Below are positions 24,362 through 25,699 of a stretch of DNA of 25,699 nt, in pieces (within the stretch, counting starts at the first letter, position 1; the number at the start of each line of letters is the position of its first letter). Under the pieces are notes generated by a model. It had not been told where the DNA came from and searched no databases. It saw only the letters and a list, made by a program, of their open reading frames with translations. This DNA comes from Wolbachia endosymbiont of Cylisticus convexus. Lineage in GTDB: Bacteria; Pseudomonadota; Alphaproteobacteria; Rickettsiales; Anaplasmataceae. The stretch is taken from assembly GCF_003344345.1 (NCBI RefSeq), contig NZ_QPIP01000017.1:1-25699 (forward strand), given 5' to 3'. A program made the position numbers and the translations under genes.

Positions 24362-25699
24362 ATGAGTGAAGCAAATCCAATAGTTACATTGAAGGCTAAA
24401 ATTAAAGAATTTGGTTTTAGTAAATTAAAGGCTGGCGAGAGTAATAAATCAGCAAACTCTGGTGAAACAATGTATTTCGATTTTCCAAGAATGAGCTTTG
24501 TTATTAATGGAAAAATTATAGATACAGTTTTAACCTCTGCGTTAATGGAAGGAGCTAAATATCGCGAAAACAACCTTTTTAATAGTTATGATATATATAG
24601 CACTGAAACCGCAAGAAAAAACAAAGAGAAATAGATACAGATTATGGTAAGGCTTTTGTTGATTCAGTCCTCAAGGATCTTGAAAAGGAATCTGCACATA
24701 ATGCGTTACGTGAATTATGGGAAAGTCACTGCAAAAATTCTGAAATTCCTGATTATCAGAAAACCAATTCGTATGGTAGAGATTTTGAGAGATTTTACAA
24801 TGCTGGAAGAAAGCATATGCATTTATTACTAAAAGTAGGAGATGAGAATAAGAACTACCGCCCATTTGTAAAAGAAGTTTTTAAGGAAATGTTTAAATAT
24901 GCTGAAGCAGAAGTTCCAAGTGCCCCTATCTTAGAAGAATTAGTTACTAATTGTAATCAAGCAGGATACGCAGCAGGTATATTTATTGAGTGTCACTCTG
25001 CACTGAGCAATTATCGATTAACACTTCAAGACCCTGACAAAGTAATGAATATTGATTACACTGGCCATAATAATATAAGAGTAAAGTCTGATATGGAAAT
25101 ACCTGTAACCAAATTTGATAATCCAGGAGAAAAAATATGTGTTCTATCCACCTCGCTGGAATTTACACTTGAGTCTCAAGATGGAAAGGATGGTGTAACC
25201 CATAAAAGTGGTAAATTATCACTTACTGTTCCTAAGGAATTAAAAAATTATAAAGAGGGAGGTAGAAACTTGTTTGATCTTATTAGAGAATATTTTCAAA
25301 AATTCTGCGAAAAATTAGGATTTAAATTTGAGATAAAAACACAAAAAATAGAGCATGATTTGGACGATTCGCTGAAAGTAAACAGTCATCTTGAAGGCCT
25401 AAGAACACCTATTTGTAGCAATAACCATATTCCTTTGCATTTTGCTGCTTTGGAAGGTGATTTAGAAGTAGCTGAAGTACTATTGAAGCATGGAGCAGAT
25501 GTTAATGTAAAAAGTGAGCAAGGATATACTCCTTTGCATGCTGCTGCTTGGGAAGGTGATTTAGAAGTAGTCAAATTACTATTAAAGCATGAAGCAGATG
25601 TTAATGCAAGAAACCTTGGACTTGGAGAAAATACTCCTTTGCATTTTGCTGCTTGGAAAGGTAGATTTAGAAGTAGCTGAAGTACTATTGAAGCATGGA
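24362..25699 (+). pseudogene. Ankyrin-repeat protein with unknown N-terminal domain, frameshifted twice, runs off right edge
   Basis: ATG 24362 follows GAGGGAG. The first frame encodes 90 residues to TAG 24632-24634. The protein continues in the -1 frame, open from 24607, as [20 protein letters not shown] and on to 25680. The break falls on the A6 tract 24616-24621. The joined N-terminal ~340 residues are an unrecognised alpha/beta domain ([34 protein letters not shown]). From ~25416 ankyrin repeats begin ([20 protein letters not shown], then [20 protein letters not shown]). In the third repeat an extra A at 25663 turns GGT-GAT-TTA-GAA into GGT-AGA-TTT-AGA, giving a stop at 25678-25680; the original frame continues unshifted after it to the window end. 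The two preceding repeats show the correct spelling. An internal start near 24817 would give the 287-residue piece only. Confidence 0.82.

Noticed and set aside
1..25699. Low sequencing accuracy as the cause of all frame breaks
   Set aside because: The cif operon, RadC, Rpn, two HTH genes, LRR and the first ankyrin gene are all intact over more than 14 kb, and some lesions are substitutions. The two A6-tract breaks still deserve a read check.

Overview
The window is AT-rich DNA that I read as a Wolbachia genome, specifically the eukaryotic association module (EAM) of a WO prophage or an island derived from one. This rests on gene content recognised from the translations. It holds a cifA-cifB cytoplasmic-incompatibility pair, double-HTH XRE regulators, a RadC-like JAMM protein, an Rpn/PD-(D/E)XK nuclease, patatin and phospholipase D genes, ankyrin and leucine-rich-repeat proteins, and an Hsp20 remnant. 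The host and Wolbachia supergroup cannot be told from the sequence. No rRNA, tRNA or CRISPR array was seen, and there is no complete insertion sequence.

Layout. (1) 1-1799: a phospholipase D lipoprotein (minus strand, running off the left edge) and a patatin phospholipase (plus strand) are divergent with overlapping start codons. The patatin has one in-frame stop. A lysine-rich protein with a hydrophobic C-terminal half follows, with a one-base frame break. (2) 1880-6871: a minus-strand regulatory cluster of two intact double-HTH regulators, a 390-residue unknown protein with its own promoter and operator-like palindrome, RadC, and a third double-HTH gene that is frameshifted. (3) 6985-7896: a plus-strand Rpn nuclease, convergent with cifB. 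(4) 16880-7906: cifA (503 aa) and a giant cifB (2484 aa) in one minus-strand operon, 8 bp apart. CifB has two intact PD-(D/E)XK cores, a probable nuclear localisation signal, a hydrophobic TcdA/TcdB-pore-like stretch, RTX-like Gly/Asp motifs, three ~90-residue repeats, an ankyrin repeat, a furin-type site and a latrotoxin-CTD-like tail. That is the type V architecture. (5) 17086-25699: a decayed MFS transporter, an LRR/transmembrane protein, an intact ankyrin protein, a GNAT scrap, a frameshifted membrane-anchored protein, an Hsp20 pseudogene and a frameshifted ankyrin protein, all separated by a dispersed ~140-215-bp non-coding repeat and a 170-bp MITE-like element.

How it works together. 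CifA/CifB is the likely functional payload: in the known system CifB modifies sperm and CifA contributes to modification and rescues embryos. The regulators and Rpn share a C-terminal 25-residue module and may form a regulatory circuit. The LRR, ankyrin and phospholipase proteins are typical candidates for acting on host cells. At least seven genes are broken by single-base indels or stops, while the 9-kb cif operon is open from end to end. This suggests selection keeps the operon while its surroundings erode, and it also argues against a generally poor-quality sequence.
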